Source: Paenibacillus nasutitermitis
Lineage (GTDB): Bacteria > Bacillota > Bacilli > Paenibacillales > Paenibacillaceae
Length of the DNA: 64,000 nt
Reading direction: 5' to 3'
NCBI RefSeq assembly: GCF_014641075.1
Contig: NZ_BMHP01000001.1
Coordinates: 1,240,001 to 1,304,000 of the forward strand
Of this stretch, positions 1 through 9,267 are shown piece after piece (the stretch's first letter is position 1; each line of letters opens with the position of its first letter). The notes under the pieces were generated by a model that saw only the letters and a list, made by a program, of their open reading frames with translations, had not been told where the DNA came from and ran no database searches. Both the position numbers and the translations under genes were made by a program.

Positions 1-28
1 ATAATAAACAGGCTTATTGCAGGACAGG

Positions 29-60
29 GCCGTTATCCGAAGTTGGATAACGGCTTTTTT
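29..60 (+). terminator. Rho-independent terminator of an upstream gene outside the window
   Basis: A perfect 10-bp stem (29-38 with 45-54), a 6-nt loop and a run of six T. The T run is on the plus strand only, so it ends a plus-strand gene lying left of the window. Confidence 0.85.
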
Positions 61-92
61 CTTGCCCTGTATGTTCCAAGTAACGGAAGACT

Positions 93-1079
93 TTATTCCA
101 TTGTAACAAAATACCAATCGCTTTCCCGTAGAAGCGGCATCTGGGAAACAATACTGAGTCCGTTAGCAGCGGCCATATTAGCCAGCTCTTTCTCGCTTGG
201 AAACGGGAATGGTTTTTTCTGAACAGGTGTGAAGCTGTTGAAATCATCGGTCAAAAAGGTATCGCCACTTTTTCTTCGAATCGGCGTAATAATGGAAACT
301 GAACCTTTTTTAGAGAGGAATTCCCTCGCTTTTTTCAGTAACAGCTCGCGTTCCTGTGGTTTCACATCATGGAGAATATTGTTCAGCATGATCAGATCGA
401 CCGGTTCCTTAGGCCCTTTCCATGAACGGATATCGCCATGAACCAATTCAATCCGTCCGCCATGATAACGGCAAGCAGCTTTACTGGCTCTCTTGACCAG
501 GGCCAAGTTCTGTTCTATGCCAATCAGCTTGAGCTTTCTGTACCTTCGGGCTAACCGGATCAAATTGACGGCTCGGCCGCAACCCAGATCGAGAATGGTT
601 TTGGCGCCCTTTCGCCGCACCCATTGCGAAATTTTCGGATAAGCCAAAGTCTCAAGCATAACATCAGAAGGTGTTAAACGGGGAGACAAGCTGCTATTCC
701 GGGGTTGTGCTTTCAATAGCTCTGGAAAGCGCAACAAAGTGGGAATATACACTTCCATCATTTCCTTCAACAGGTTTCCATTTTCTTCATCATTATCTGA
801 TGAGAAGTATTGCCTCATAATAGAGCTTGTCATAAATATTTCTCCACTCTTGTGAAGATGCCCGACTTCGACGCCCACTTCAGCCCATTGCTGCAGTAGA
901 AAAGGGTCCAGTTCATACCGCTGCGCGATATGGGCAACCGTTCCTCCCTGGGAAAACCGTTCGAAGAGCATGGCCTTGTAACCTACATATGCATGCCAAC
1001 TTGAAATGAAGGATGCGTTCTGTTTTTTCCATTTTTTGGCCTGAAAATATCGATTCCATTCAACAATGTGCTCTAACAT
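93..1079 (-). CDS. Class I SAM-dependent methyltransferase, O-methyltransferase-like
   Basis: A 328-residue cytosolic protein. Residues about 25-95 look like a winged-helix or dimerisation segment of the kind found in plant- and antibiotic-type O-methyltransferases. The Rossmann methyltransferase domain follows, with the SAM-binding glycine loop DLGCG at 164-168, an acidic second strand (IGIEQN), and an LNNILHD segment at the usual post-IV position. The start is supported by GGAGGTG about 8 nt upstream. It stands alone, ending close to the terminator of the gene to its left. The substrate cannot be read from the sequence; a small-molecule O-methyltransferase is an inference from fold order. 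Confidence 0.8.
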   Translation of the reverse strand: MLEHIVEWNRYFQAKKWKKQNASFISSWHAYVGYKAMLFERFSQGGTVAHIAQRYELDPFLLQQWAEVGVEVGHLHKSGEIFMTSSIMRQYFSSDNDEENGNLLKEMMEVYIPTLLRFPELLKAQPRNSSLSPRLTPSDVMLETLAYPKISQWVRRKGAKTILDLGCGRAVNLIRLARRYRKLKLIGIEQNLALVKRASKAACRYHGGRIELVHGDIRSWKGPKEPVDLIMLNNILHDVKPQERELLLKKAREFLSKKGSVSIITPIRRKSGDTFLTDDFNSFTPVQKKPFPFPSEKELANMAAANGLSIVSQMPLLRESDWYFVTME

Positions 1080-1391
1080 GAGAGCACCTCCAATTTATGC
1101 GTATTAATCGGAACCAGTCTGGTCCTGTGATGTCAGGGCTATATCCTTGTGGCTGGCCTTTGTAATCTCTGGGTCAATATTGCCAGCAGGCAAGATTTAA
1201 ATCTCGCGTTCTCGTACTTTGGTCTGATATCCCTGACATTATTAAATAAATACCGCCAATTCCAAGAGTTGAAACCTTGTCGTTTTTTTAAATCGGGGGA
1301 ACAGCGCAGAGGGCGGAGAAACGCAAAAAAAACACGCTTTGGCGTAAACCAAAACGTGCGATAGGAAGTTTAATCGTCGTGGCCCTTCGGA
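1080..1391. other. Intergenic stretch without a convincing gene
   Basis: 312 nt between two minus-strand genes. The only structure noticed is an imperfect inverted repeat, TGTCAGGG near 1131 and CCCTGACA near 1233. No open frame here has a ribosome site. Confidence 0.5.
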
Positions 1392-2258
1392 TTAATTCCG
1401 CTCCTTGCCAACAAAGCTGACATTGGCGGAGGAAGAACCCGATGTTACTTTACTGCGGCCTTTAGCAGAACCCTTGAGGGCACTCAGCTTCAAGCCTATT
1501 GTGGAAGCTGCGAGCCCGAGCAGCAGGCCTCCGGCCATATCAATCAGCCAGTGGATGCCCAGATAGAAAATCGCAAAGATAACGATTGCCGCGGTGATGG
1601 AGCAGAACCATGCCCAGCGTTTATTCCCTGAGCGTAGAGCGAGCACAGCAAGCGTCACCGATATGGAAGTGTGCAAACTGGGGAAACAGTTGTTAATGCC
1701 GGATAATGCCCGGTATTCAGTCTCGAAACTGGGAAAAGCGTCCAACATGAGAAACTGGACATTGGGATCATGCGCCCACACTTCATTAACCGGGAAAAAT
1801 AAATAAAACGGAATAGCAACGAGATAATTTATCATGATGGCATAACATAACGCATAAAACATGCGGCGGGATTTATCCTGATGTGTATACAAACCGACTG
1901 AAGCTATGAGCATGGCCTGGAAAACGACTACATACATCATCGCCAAAAAAGTCGTCAGTATATCATTTTTGAAAAAAAGCTGCAGGTTTTCCACAAACTT
2001 GCCTTCAATCGACTGAAAAAAAGCTGTGAAATCGTATTGGATGTTCATGTTCTCTTCGATGGAAAGCTCATATTTATTGAAGAATAAAATCAGCATCAAG
2101 GCTACAAAATGAAGCAGGTACTTGCGGTTTGTGGCCAATTCCTTTACGAACAGACCGCCTATGCGAAGCGGGTTGACAAAAGAACCGTACCATAATAGTA
2201 ATCCAACCGCTATTGTCGTATAAATGGCTACGGTTGTCATATTGTTAAACAGGATCAT
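1392..2258 (-). CDS. PAP2-family membrane phosphatase
   Basis: A 288-residue polytopic membrane protein with about six hydrophobic segments. The C-terminal half carries the PAP2 signature: PSLHTS at 193-198 and an HWLID segment with H236 and D240, matching the second and third phosphatase motifs. The first motif (KxxxxxxRP) is not obvious, as in the inositol-phosphoceramide-synthase-like branch. It probably removes phosphate from a lipid or undecaprenyl-type carrier, or exchanges headgroups; the substrate is not deducible. The ATG is preceded by AGGGGG. A TATACT -10-like hexamer lies just upstream on the minus strand. Confidence 0.85.
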   Translation of the reverse strand: MILFNNMTTVAIYTTIAVGLLLWYGSFVNPLRIGGLFVKELATNRKYLLHFVALMLILFFNKYELSIEENMNIQYDFTAFFQSIEGKFVENLQLFFKNDILTTFLAMMYVVVFQAMLIASVGLYTHQDKSRRMFYALCYAIMINYLVAIPFYLFFPVNEVWAHDPNVQFLMLDAFPSFETEYRALSGINNCFPSLHTSISVTLAVLALRSGNKRWAWFCSITAAIVIFAIFYLGIHWLIDMAGGLLLGLAASTIGLKLSALKGSAKGRSKVTSGSSSANVSFVGKERN

Positions 2259-2367
2259 GGTCGTGCTTTCCCCCTAAAACAGTTTCTATGGCTGCGACTT
2301 AGTATAGCATATTTTAAAGGGAAGACTACAATTTCAAAAACTGTTCACGAATTGTCAATTATTTCGA

Positions 2368-2760
2368 TTACATCCTTTTGGTATTTACACCCACCATACC
2401 GCCCAGCATCCCGCATAAGAGCGTCTCAACCAGCATAATGAAGGTTCGGCCACTAATCCCGGTATTGGTAGCCATAAAGCTGATGAACAGCACCAGCACG
2501 GCATAAAAAAGGCCGAGCATGCCACCGGAGTACCACCCGCGGCGTCCGGATCTTCGTCCGGATACGAAGCCTCCGGCAAGGGCTGCGCAGCCGTGCACAA
2601 TCAGACTGTAGGAAGGCAGGTCGCTTTCCTGCATATTACCCCACCGTAACATGGCCGAGAGCAGAAGGGCTCCGGCAGCCAGCCATACCCCGGCATACAA
2701 TAGTCCCGAAAGCATGGGCGCTTTCATATGCACATTAGGAACATTTTTCATCGGATTCAT
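2368..2760 (-). CDS. TIGR04086 family membrane protein (YrzE-like)
   Basis: A 130-residue protein with four predicted membrane helices and a Gly/Arg-rich SGRRSGRRG linker between helices 2 and 3, typical of TIGR04086 proteins. A longer frame would begin at 2778, but AGGAGG lies inside that extension 9 nt before the ATG at 2760, so the shorter form is preferred. In B. subtilis the equivalent gene, yrzE, lies next to yrbG and spoVB, as here. Function unknown. Confidence 0.8.
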   Translation of the reverse strand: MNPMKNVPNVHMKAPMLSGLLYAGVWLAAGALLLSAMLRWGNMQESDLPSYSLIVHGCAALAGGFVSGRRSGRRGWYSGGMLGLFYAVLVLFISFMATNTGISGRTFIMLVETLLCGMLGGMVGVNTKRM

Positions 2761-3075
2761 TCCTTGCAGCCTCCTCATGGAATTAAATTCTTAGCGGTAC
2801 TCACTTCAGCCTTCTTCATGTGAAATTCGATTTATGGGGATGTACCGTCAAAAAAGAAATGGATTAGTACAACATATGGTCAAGCATTGCGAAATAGTAC
2901 AAGTTGTGCCATCCTGATTCACTGCGGCGCGTTGCCGTGAAAATGTTTGTACTCCCATAATTTCGAAAGCCGGTTCTTCGTATGACGCCGGGCGCGGAGG
3001 GTGAGAATAGACCTTACGAACGGCTGATGCGCAACATAAGGTATCGGCTTGAAATCTTTGGGAGGACGTGATCTG

Positions 3076-3810
3076 GTGGACCTCTGGGAAATTACACTCC
3101 GCACCGTATTCATTTATTTCATGGTGTTCCTTACGCTTCGGTTTATGGGGAAAAGGGAAATCGGCAGGCTGTCCGTGTTTGACCTGGTCATTTCTGTCAT
3201 GATTGCGGAAATTGCAGTCATCGTCATTGAGGACACCAAAAGACCGCTGCTTGATGGCCTCCTGCCTATGGCGGTGCTGGTCGCGATCCAGATCTGTACA
3301 GCCCTGCTGACATTGAAAAGCCAAACCATGCGATCCTGGTTCGACGGCAAACCATCCGTTGTCATTCAAGGTGGCAAGCTGGACCGTAAAGAGATGCGCA
3401 AGCAGCGGTATAATCTTGACGACTTGATGCTGCAGCTCCGCGAGAATAAAATCGGTACGGTTGCCGATGTGGAATTTGCTTTGCTCGAAACAAGCGGGAA
3501 ATTATCTGTTATTGAAAAGCCCAGGTCATCGCCTTCTCTTGACGAAGCGGAGCAAGGAGAGCAGCAACCGGGAAGATCCAAGCGCTCGCAAGCACCTGAT
3601 CCTTTTCCGAAAAATTTCAGGTTTGAGTCGCTTCCAGTTGCCTTGATTATGGACGGTAAACTGCAAAAGGATAATTTGGAGCTTCTCGGCAAAGACCGCT
3701 TCTGGTTAAATAATCAGCTTCGGCAGAACGGTGTGTATGATGTGAAAAAAGTATTCCTCTGCACAATCGACCATAAAGGTAAAATTTATATCGATGACGG
3801 GCTTAAATAG
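3076..3810 (+). CDS. DUF421 (YetF/YrbG-like) membrane protein
   Basis: A 244-residue protein with three N-terminal membrane helices (about residues 8-85), then the DUF421 soluble domain containing the RYNLDDLMLQLRE segment. An acidic, Gln-rich, low-complexity insert follows, then a C-terminal segment with KVFLCTIDHKGKIYID. A GTG start at 3076 is chosen because GGAGG sits 10 nt upstream; an in-frame TTG at 3049 has no ribosome site. The YrbG/YetF family is linked to spore and envelope biology, but its molecular role is not established. It is transcribed away from the TIGR04086 gene and toward spoVB. Confidence 0.85.
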   Translation: MDLWEITLRTVFIYFMVFLTLRFMGKREIGRLSVFDLVISVMIAEIAVIVIEDTKRPLLDGLLPMAVLVAIQICTALLTLKSQTMRSWFDGKPSVVIQGGKLDRKEMRKQRYNLDDLMLQLRENKIGTVADVEFALLETSGKLSVIEKPRSSPSLDEAEQGEQQPGRSKRSQAPDPFPKNFRFESLPVALIMDGKLQKDNLELLGKDRFWLNNQLRQNGVYDVKKVFLCTIDHKGKIYIDDGLK

Positions 3811-3860
3811 GAACGGTTCTTCCTCTTGTAAAGGAGGAGAAAGAACGGTTCTTTTATTTT
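3811..3860. terminator. Bidirectional terminator between the DUF421 gene and spoVB
   Basis: Arms 3811-3821 and 3841-3851 pair over 11 bp with one mismatch, extended by TCCTC/GAGGA. T-rich sequence follows on the plus strand. It lies between convergent genes. Confidence 0.75.
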
Positions 3861-3872
3861 CGCAACAAAAAC

Positions 3873-5468
3873 TTACCGGAAAAATCTCCCAATTACAGGA
3901 AGGCGTGCCGCGTCATTGCGGTCGATGATCCGCAGCATGACCATCAGCAGCAAATAAACAAGAACCCCCGCGGTACAGGCGGCGAGCAGGTTCTGCCATA
4001 GGGCGGGAAGCACCTGCCGATTCATTGTCCACATCGCAACGGATCCCATAATTACCATGGCTGTTCCTACTTTCAGAAAGTCGAAAAGATTCATCCGGAA
4101 ACGCACAAAGCGCATGACGCTGTATCCATGCAATGTCGTAACCATGGCGATATTGATATTGATCGCAATTAATGCGCCGTATATGCCAAGATCGGGATTA
4201 GAAGCCAGCTGCATGATCAGCAGCAGCTTCACAACTGCGCCAATGAAAGTATTCATCAAAGCTGTACCAGGTTTGTCCAGCGCCTGCAGGGCAGCCTGGA
4301 GCGGAGCCTGCAGGTAGATAAACAGCCCGATGGGAGCCATCCATTTCAGCATGGGAGCAATCTCCACATGATTGTACAACAAAAGGCAGATAGGTTCGGC
4401 GAACAGCGCCATGACGACAACGAACGGGGCGCCAGTGACAAGAGCCAAACGCATCGATTGATGAAGCCTTTTATGGATGGTCCCCCAGTCGCCTTTGGCT
4501 GCAGCTTCGGAAAGCGAAGGCACCAGCGATACCGCCAAAGAGTATGTAAGCGCCGTTGGCAGAAGCAGAATCGGGATGATCATTCCCTGAAGAGCGCCGT
4601 ATTGGGCTGTTGCAATGCCTGTTGCAATTCCGGCAACGGCAAGTGCGCGGGCAATAAATATGGACTCCAGCAAGTAGGAGAAGGATCCAATCATCCGGCT
4701 TGCTGTAACCGGCAAGGACAGATTGATCAGTCTGCGCAGGATGGGCTTGCGGTAATCCGCTCCAAGGAGCTGCAGTTCAGTTTCATTCGTCAGCAAAACC
4801 CCGCTGGGTGCAGCAGCTTCTTCTTCAACCGGCAGCTTCTTCTGGCGGACATACTGCCACACGAGGACCAGGAGTCCGGCGATTTCACCGGCAACAACGC
4901 CGATCATCGCCCCGGCGGCAGCCCAAGCCAGCCCGTATGGAAGAAGGATTTTTGCAAACAGGAGGACAAAAACAATACGGAAAATCGTTTCGACGGTGGT
5001 TGAAACAGCGGTCGGAATCATATTTTGCTTGCCTTGAAAATAACCTCTGTATACGGAAGAGACACCGATAATCACAAGCAATGGACTCATCATGAGGAAG
5101 GTCTCGTAGACACGCTTGTCCGTCATCAGATGCTGGGTCATCCAGGGCGTAAGCAGAACGAAGGCAACCGTGAGCAAACAGGAGAGCACCAGAACAAGCC
5201 CCATGGCAGTCCGGAAGATTTGCTTCACCCGGCGATGGTCCCCAACCGACTCCGCCTCCGCAATCCATTTGGCGACCGCAAGCGGAATTCCTCCCGTAAT
5301 CAGGGTGAGCAGCACAATCAGGAACGGATAACCGAGCTGATAGAGTCCTACACCTTCAGCGCCGATGATTCGAGGAAGCGCAATACGAGGGACAAAAGCA
5401 AGTATACGATTAATGATTCCTGCCGCAAGCAGGATCAGAGCGCCTTTAATAAACGTTTGCTTGGTCAC
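3873..5468 (-). CDS. spoVB: Stage V sporulation protein B-type lipid flippase
   Basis: A 531-residue membrane protein of the MATE/MurJ-like polysaccharide-biosynthesis superfamily with about 14 hydrophobic segments. The N-terminal helix pair with FVPRIALPRIIGAEGVGLYQ and the YRGYFQGKQNMIPTA segment near 140-155 are hallmarks of SpoVB. Family members flip lipid-linked precursors during spore cortex synthesis. GTG is the start codon, preceded by AAGAGGGA. The neighbours (DUF421, comN, secDF) match those of B. subtilis spoVB, supporting orthology. Confidence 0.9.
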   Translation of the reverse strand: MTKQTFIKGALILLAAGIINRILAFVPRIALPRIIGAEGVGLYQLGYPFLIVLLTLITGGIPLAVAKWIAEAESVGDHRRVKQIFRTAMGLVLVLSCLLTVAFVLLTPWMTQHLMTDKRVYETFLMMSPLLVIIGVSSVYRGYFQGKQNMIPTAVSTTVETIFRIVFVLLFAKILLPYGLAWAAAGAMIGVVAGEIAGLLVLVWQYVRQKKLPVEEEAAAPSGVLLTNETELQLLGADYRKPILRRLINLSLPVTASRMIGSFSYLLESIFIARALAVAGIATGIATAQYGALQGMIIPILLLPTALTYSLAVSLVPSLSEAAAKGDWGTIHKRLHQSMRLALVTGAPFVVVMALFAEPICLLLYNHVEIAPMLKWMAPIGLFIYLQAPLQAALQALDKPGTALMNTFIGAVVKLLLIMQLASNPDLGIYGALIAININIAMVTTLHGYSVMRFVRFRMNLFDFLKVGTAMVIMGSVAMWTMNRQVLPALWQNLLAACTAGVLVYLLLMVMLRIIDRNDAARLPVIGRFFR

Positions 5469-5664
5469 GTTCTTCCCTCTTTCCTCGGAAATGGATTCAG
5501 TTTATATGTAGGCATGCGGACTAATGCCCGATTGTTGTCCTGTTTCATGTTTATGCGGAGCATGTCCGGTTCCATGCTGCCAATTTTTGGAGCGCAGCAG
5601 GAATGGCAGAGGAGGATAGCGAATAACTTACAGGATGCTGAAAAGCAATGAAGGAGATGAGCCA

Positions 5665-5928
5665 ATGACAATAGAGAACGAAACGCCGATGACAAATGAG
5701 GAATGGGTAAGTACGATAGAATCTCTTTGTCAGAGCAAGGCTGAGGAGTTCAGGCTTGTTGGCTACGAATATGTCTCAGGCAAGGATATATGGGAATGCG
5801 TCAGCGAGAAGTATGCCAAGACCGGGGAGCCGATGATGCATCAGGTGGTCAATGATATTTTGTCGCTAAAAGTGATAAAATTTATGAATTTCATGACGAT
5901 CAGCGCCTACAAGGGGACCCATTTTTAG
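5665..5928 (+). CDS. comN: Post-transcriptional regulator, ComN family
   Basis: An 87-residue small protein. The conserved stretch is a helical segment with IESLCQSKAEEF, a GYEYVSGKDIWECV centre and a MHQVVNDILSLKV tail, as in the ComN (YrzD) family. In B. subtilis ComN controls the level of comE mRNA after transcription. The start at 5665 is selected by AAGGAGATG just upstream; an in-frame ATG at 5635 lacks a site. It is divergent from spoVB, and its stop codon lies in the loop of its own terminator. Confidence 0.8.
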   Translation: MTIENETPMTNEEWVSTIESLCQSKAEEFRLVGYEYVSGKDIWECVSEKYAKTGEPMMHQVVNDILSLKVIKFMNFMTISAYKGTHF

Positions 5929-5948
5929 AAGCGGGTCTCTTTTTTTTT
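5914..5948 (+). terminator. Terminator of comN
   Basis: A 7-bp stem (5914-5920 with 5933-5939, one G-U pair) whose loop contains the comN stop, then nine T. The T run merges with the -35 of the secD promoter. Confidence 0.8.
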
Positions 5949-5975
5949 GACTCGTTTTTATGGCATCGGTATAAT
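5947..5975 (+). promoter_or_regulatory. Sigma-A promoter of secDF
   Basis: TTGACT at 5947-5952 and TATAAT at 5970-5975, with a 17-nt spacer. The start of transcription would be near 5982, about 36 nt before secD. Confidence 0.8.
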
Positions 5976-6017
5976 AGGAATATTGACATGAGAAATTAAG
6001 GGGGAACTAAGGGGATT

Positions 6018-7283
6018 ATGAACCGTCGTCTGCTAGCTTTTGTGCTCATCGTCGTGGTTTCTGTCGGCGTGGTAGCAGCTACAAGCCCGATGATCGTAGA
6101 CAAGGTCAGGCTGGGCCTTGATCTGAAGGGTGGATTTGAAATTCTGTATGAAGCACAGCCGGTTGAAGCAGGTGGGAAGATTACCAAAGAGTCCTTGCTT
6201 GAGACCGCCAGAAGTCTCGAGGTGCGTGCCAACGCGACAGGCGTTGCCGAGCCGGATGTAACGACGGAAGGATCCAACCGGATCCGCGTCAAGATCGCCG
6301 GCGTCACCGATGAGAATAAAGTGCGTGATATTCTCAAGAAGCCAGCCGAGTTGACATTCCGCAGTGCCCGCGGCTGCGCGGAGGATGCAGGCTATTGCAA
6401 GGTGGAATTGCAGGGAAACGACTTCAAGCAGAATGGAGCGGATGTACGCCAAACCAATCTGAATGAATATGAAATATCCATTAAGCTGAAAGACAAAGAC
6501 AAATTTGCCGAGATTACGCGGGAAGTTGCGAAATTATCGCCCAAGAATCAATTGGCGATCTATCTCGATGATAAAGAGCTCTCTGCTCCTAATGTTTCTT
6601 ATGAAATCCCCAGCGATGAAGCCGTCATTTCCGGTAATTATACCCGTGAATCGGCTAATGAACTGAAGAATACGATCAATTTGGGCGCTCTGCCGCTCAA
6701 GCTGACTGAGAAATACACCCAGAGCGTAGGCGCGACATTGGGTAAGCTTTCACTTCAGGAAACATTGTTTGCCGGTGCACTGGCCACCGTCCTAATTTTA
6801 CTGTTTATGATGATTTTCTATCGCCTGCCGGGCATAATCGCCAGCTTGTCCATCGTGGTGTTTATCTGGCTGCTGTTGTTATGTTTCAATCTGCTCAATG
6901 CTACCTTGACACTTCCGGGTATAGCGGCGTTCATATTGGGAATCGGGATGGCCGTCGACGCCAATATTATTATGGCGGAACGGATCAAAGAGGAAATGCG
7001 CAGCGGCAAAAGCATCATGTCCTCGCATAAAGCGGGTTCGAAAAACTCGTTCCGTACGATCATCGACTCCCATGTCACGACCGCTATTGCGGGAACGGTG
7101 CTGTATTTCCTTGGGACAGGCGCTGTAAAAGGCTTCGCGGTTATTCTCATTCTGACCATCATTGTTAGTATATTGAGCAATGTGTTCATTTCCCGCTTCC
7201 TCCTGTCCCTGCTTATTCGCAGTAATTTGGTGAAGAAACCGGGAAGTTTCGGAGTCAAGGAGGATGAGATCCGTGCGCTTTAA
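6018..7283 (+). CDS. secD: Protein translocase subunit SecD
   Basis: A 421-residue membrane protein. After an N-terminal helix comes the LGLDLKGGFEILYE segment (the D1 signature near residue 36), an extracytoplasmic P1 region, and a C-terminal RND-type bundle of five helices with GIGMAVDANIIMAERIKEE around 305-325. With SecF it uses the proton-motive force to help pull exported proteins through SecYEG. B. subtilis has a fused SecDF; here the two are separate genes overlapping by 11 nt. AAGGGGA precedes the ATG. Confidence 0.95.
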   Translation: MNRRLLAFVLIVVVSVGVVAATSPMIVDKVRLGLDLKGGFEILYEAQPVEAGGKITKESLLETARSLEVRANATGVAEPDVTTEGSNRIRVKIAGVTDENKVRDILKKPAELTFRSARGCAEDAGYCKVELQGNDFKQNGADVRQTNLNEYEISIKLKDKDKFAEITREVAKLSPKNQLAIYLDDKELSAPNVSYEIPSDEAVISGNYTRESANELKNTINLGALPLKLTEKYTQSVGATLGKLSLQETLFAGALATVLILLFMMIFYRLPGIIASLSIVVFIWLLLLCFNLLNATLTLPGIAAFILGIGMAVDANIIMAERIKEEMRSGKSIMSSHKAGSKNSFRTIIDSHVTTAIAGTVLYFLGTGAVKGFAVILILTIIVSILSNVFISRFLLSLLIRSNLVKKPGSFGVKEDEIRAL

Positions 7284-8205
7284 TAAATTTGGTCATGACA
7301 GTTCCATTAAGTTCGATTTTGTCAAAAAAGCCCGTTACTTTTTCATTTTTTCGATTGCCATCACCGTATTGGGGATTGCATCGCTGGGAATTTTCGGAAT
7401 GCATTACGGCGTTGATTTTCGCTCCGGATCAAGCGTAGATATCTCGGTTAAGAAAGATATGAGCGGTCAAAAAGAAGCCATCGAGAAATATTTGGCTGAT
7501 AATGACTTCGGCAAGCCAAACCTGACTGTAGGTTCAAGCCGGGTAACGATCCGTTTTGACGACGTTCTTGATCCTGCCAAGGAGAAGGAGCTTAAAGCAG
7601 GCTTCGCCGAAAATTTTGACAAAGATGCATCTGCTGAAGTTAATACGGTCGATGTTGAAATTGCCAAAGAGCTGGAGCGCAATGCTTTGATCGCTATGCT
7701 TGTCGCAAGTATTGGTATTATGCTTTATGTCAGTATACGGTTCGAGTGGCGTTTTGCGCTTGCGGCTATTGTATCGCTTGTACATGATGCCTTCATCGTT
7801 ATCAGCGTGTTCTCCATCTTCCAGCTGGAAGTGAATCTGCCTTTTATCGTTGCGGTGCTGACCATCATTGGTTACTCGATTAACGATACGATTGTTATTT
7901 TTGACCGGGTACGCGAGAATTTGCGGTTTTCCAAAATCAAAAAGCCGGCCGATCTGGATGATCTTGTAAATGCGAGCGTCGGACAAACCCTGGTGCGTTC
8001 CATTAATACCGTTTTAACGGTTGTTGTCGCAGCGGTGTGTCTGCTGATATTCGGCTCCGAAGCGATTAAATTGTTCTCGCTGGCCATTCTGATCGGACTT
8101 GTTTCCGGCGCTTACTCTTCAATTTTTATCGCAAGTCCGCTTTGGCTCGTGCTTAAAAAGAAACAAAAACCAAAAACGGCTGTAAAAACGCCAGCCGCTT
8201 CATAA
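7273..8205 (+). CDS. secF: Protein translocase subunit SecF
   Basis: About 310 residues. It has an N-terminal helix, the GVDFRSGSSVDI SecF signature (GxDFxGG-like) near residue 40, a periplasmic-type domain, and five C-terminal helices with GYSINDTIVIFDRVREN, the SecF counterpart of the SecD motif. GTG at 7273 is preferred over ATG 7264 because AAGGAGG ends at 7263, leaving no room for the upstream start. It overlaps the end of secD, so translation is probably coupled. It ends with a Lys/Pro-rich cytosolic tail. Confidence 0.93.
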   Translation: MRFNKFGHDSSIKFDFVKKARYFFIFSIAITVLGIASLGIFGMHYGVDFRSGSSVDISVKKDMSGQKEAIEKYLADNDFGKPNLTVGSSRVTIRFDDVLDPAKEKELKAGFAENFDKDASAEVNTVDVEIAKELERNALIAMLVASIGIMLYVSIRFEWRFALAAIVSLVHDAFIVISVFSIFQLEVNLPFIVAVLTIIGYSINDTIVIFDRVRENLRFSKIKKPADLDDLVNASVGQTLVRSINTVLTVVVAAVCLLIFGSEAIKLFSLAILIGLVSGAYSSIFIASPLWLVLKKKQKPKTAVKTPAAS

Positions 8206-8244
8206 GACTCATGGATTCAAATTACGATGGTTTAGGAGGCCCCC

Positions 8245-9156
8245 ATGATAGCGAAGCAACGTTACGCTAAAGCGGAATCTGCGGCATGGACCGGACTTCT
8301 CGGAAATGTCTGCATCGCGGCGGTGAAAGGTGGAATTGGGGCGCAGACTGGCAGTAAAACATTGCTTGCCGATGCCTGCCGCTCCGCCTCCGAGGCTGCC
8401 TCATCGTTTGTCTCCCTCACCGGCATCAAACGCAGCCGGAGACTTGGCGCTCCTGATGCTCCTGTACCTGCGTTTAAGGGACGTACGGAAGCGGCTTCCG
8501 GGGTGATGGCTTCCATTCTTTTGATGATAGTCGGACTGGAAATCGGGATATCCGCTATCAAGTCGATTGCTGATGGCGTGAATAAAGGACCCGGCTGGCT
8601 GGCAGTTACAGTCGTCGTGATCGCTTTTGTAGTCAAGGAGCTGCTCTTTTCCGTTAAAGAACGGCGGACCGACTTTTATGCATCCCTGGCCGCTTTCGTT
8701 GGAACCGGTGCAGCTGCACTGGGCAAGCCGCTCGATCTGCCGGTACTTTATTATTTTGATCCTGCGGCCTCCCTGATTATTGTGGTCATCGTGTTTTCCA
8801 GCGGCTACCGGGTAGCCTCGGCTTCCGTGCTGAAGAACCGTTCCTGTGAGGTTGAGCCTGCAGACCTCAATGAATTCAAAGCAGCTATTCAGCGGATTGA
8901 AGGTGTTATCGCCGTTGAAGAGCTTCGCGTACGCGAGCATGGACATTATGTTGTCGGCGATATCGTGATCAGCGTTAATCCGCGGATCTCGGTGCTGGAG
9001 GGCAACGAGATTGCCAAGCGGGTCAAATATTTTCTGATGAAGCGGTTCAGTCATGTGACTGATGTATCCATTCATGTGGAGCCGTACGATCCGGGTTATC
9101 CTTACAAAACGAATCATGATCCGAATCAAGAACATATTCCTACGCTGTTGCAGTAG
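8245..9156 (+). CDS. Divergent CDF-superfamily (cation efflux-like) protein
   Basis: A 303-residue protein with the architecture of a cation diffusion facilitator: about five to six helices up to residue ~195, then a ferredoxin-like C-terminal domain with GVIAVEELRVREHGHYVVGDI and a final HVEPYD segment. The metal-site positions differ from the family. The first site reads ADACRSASE where active members have an H, N or D before xxxD. The HPYGHGR-like loop is VPAFKGR. The TM5 site reads KERRTD rather than HxxxD or DxxxD. Helices 4 and 5 are joined by an unusually short link. It follows secF by 39 nt with AGGAGG, so is probably in the same operon. It may be a CDF fold that no longer transports metal. 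Confidence 0.75.
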   Translation: MIAKQRYAKAESAAWTGLLGNVCIAAVKGGIGAQTGSKTLLADACRSASEAASSFVSLTGIKRSRRLGAPDAPVPAFKGRTEAASGVMASILLMIVGLEIGISAIKSIADGVNKGPGWLAVTVVVIAFVVKELLFSVKERRTDFYASLAAFVGTGAAALGKPLDLPVLYYFDPAASLIIVVIVFSSGYRVASASVLKNRSCEVEPADLNEFKAAIQRIEGVIAVEELRVREHGHYVVGDIVISVNPRISVLEGNEIAKRVKYFLMKRFSHVTDVSIHVEPYDPGYPYKTNHDPNQEHIPTLLQ

Positions 9157-9267
9157 CAGCAGCGTTTTTTTTAATGAATGCCGGATGGAATCCGTGACTG
9201 TCCATGCCTGTCAAGGAAGGCGGGCCAATATAGTTAGGGAACGGTTTGGAGAAGGAGGGGGTCGTCT

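Noticed and set aside
1149..1364. A 71-codon frame between the methyltransferase and PAP2 genes
   Set aside because: No ribosome site, composition unlike a protein, and no family resemblance.
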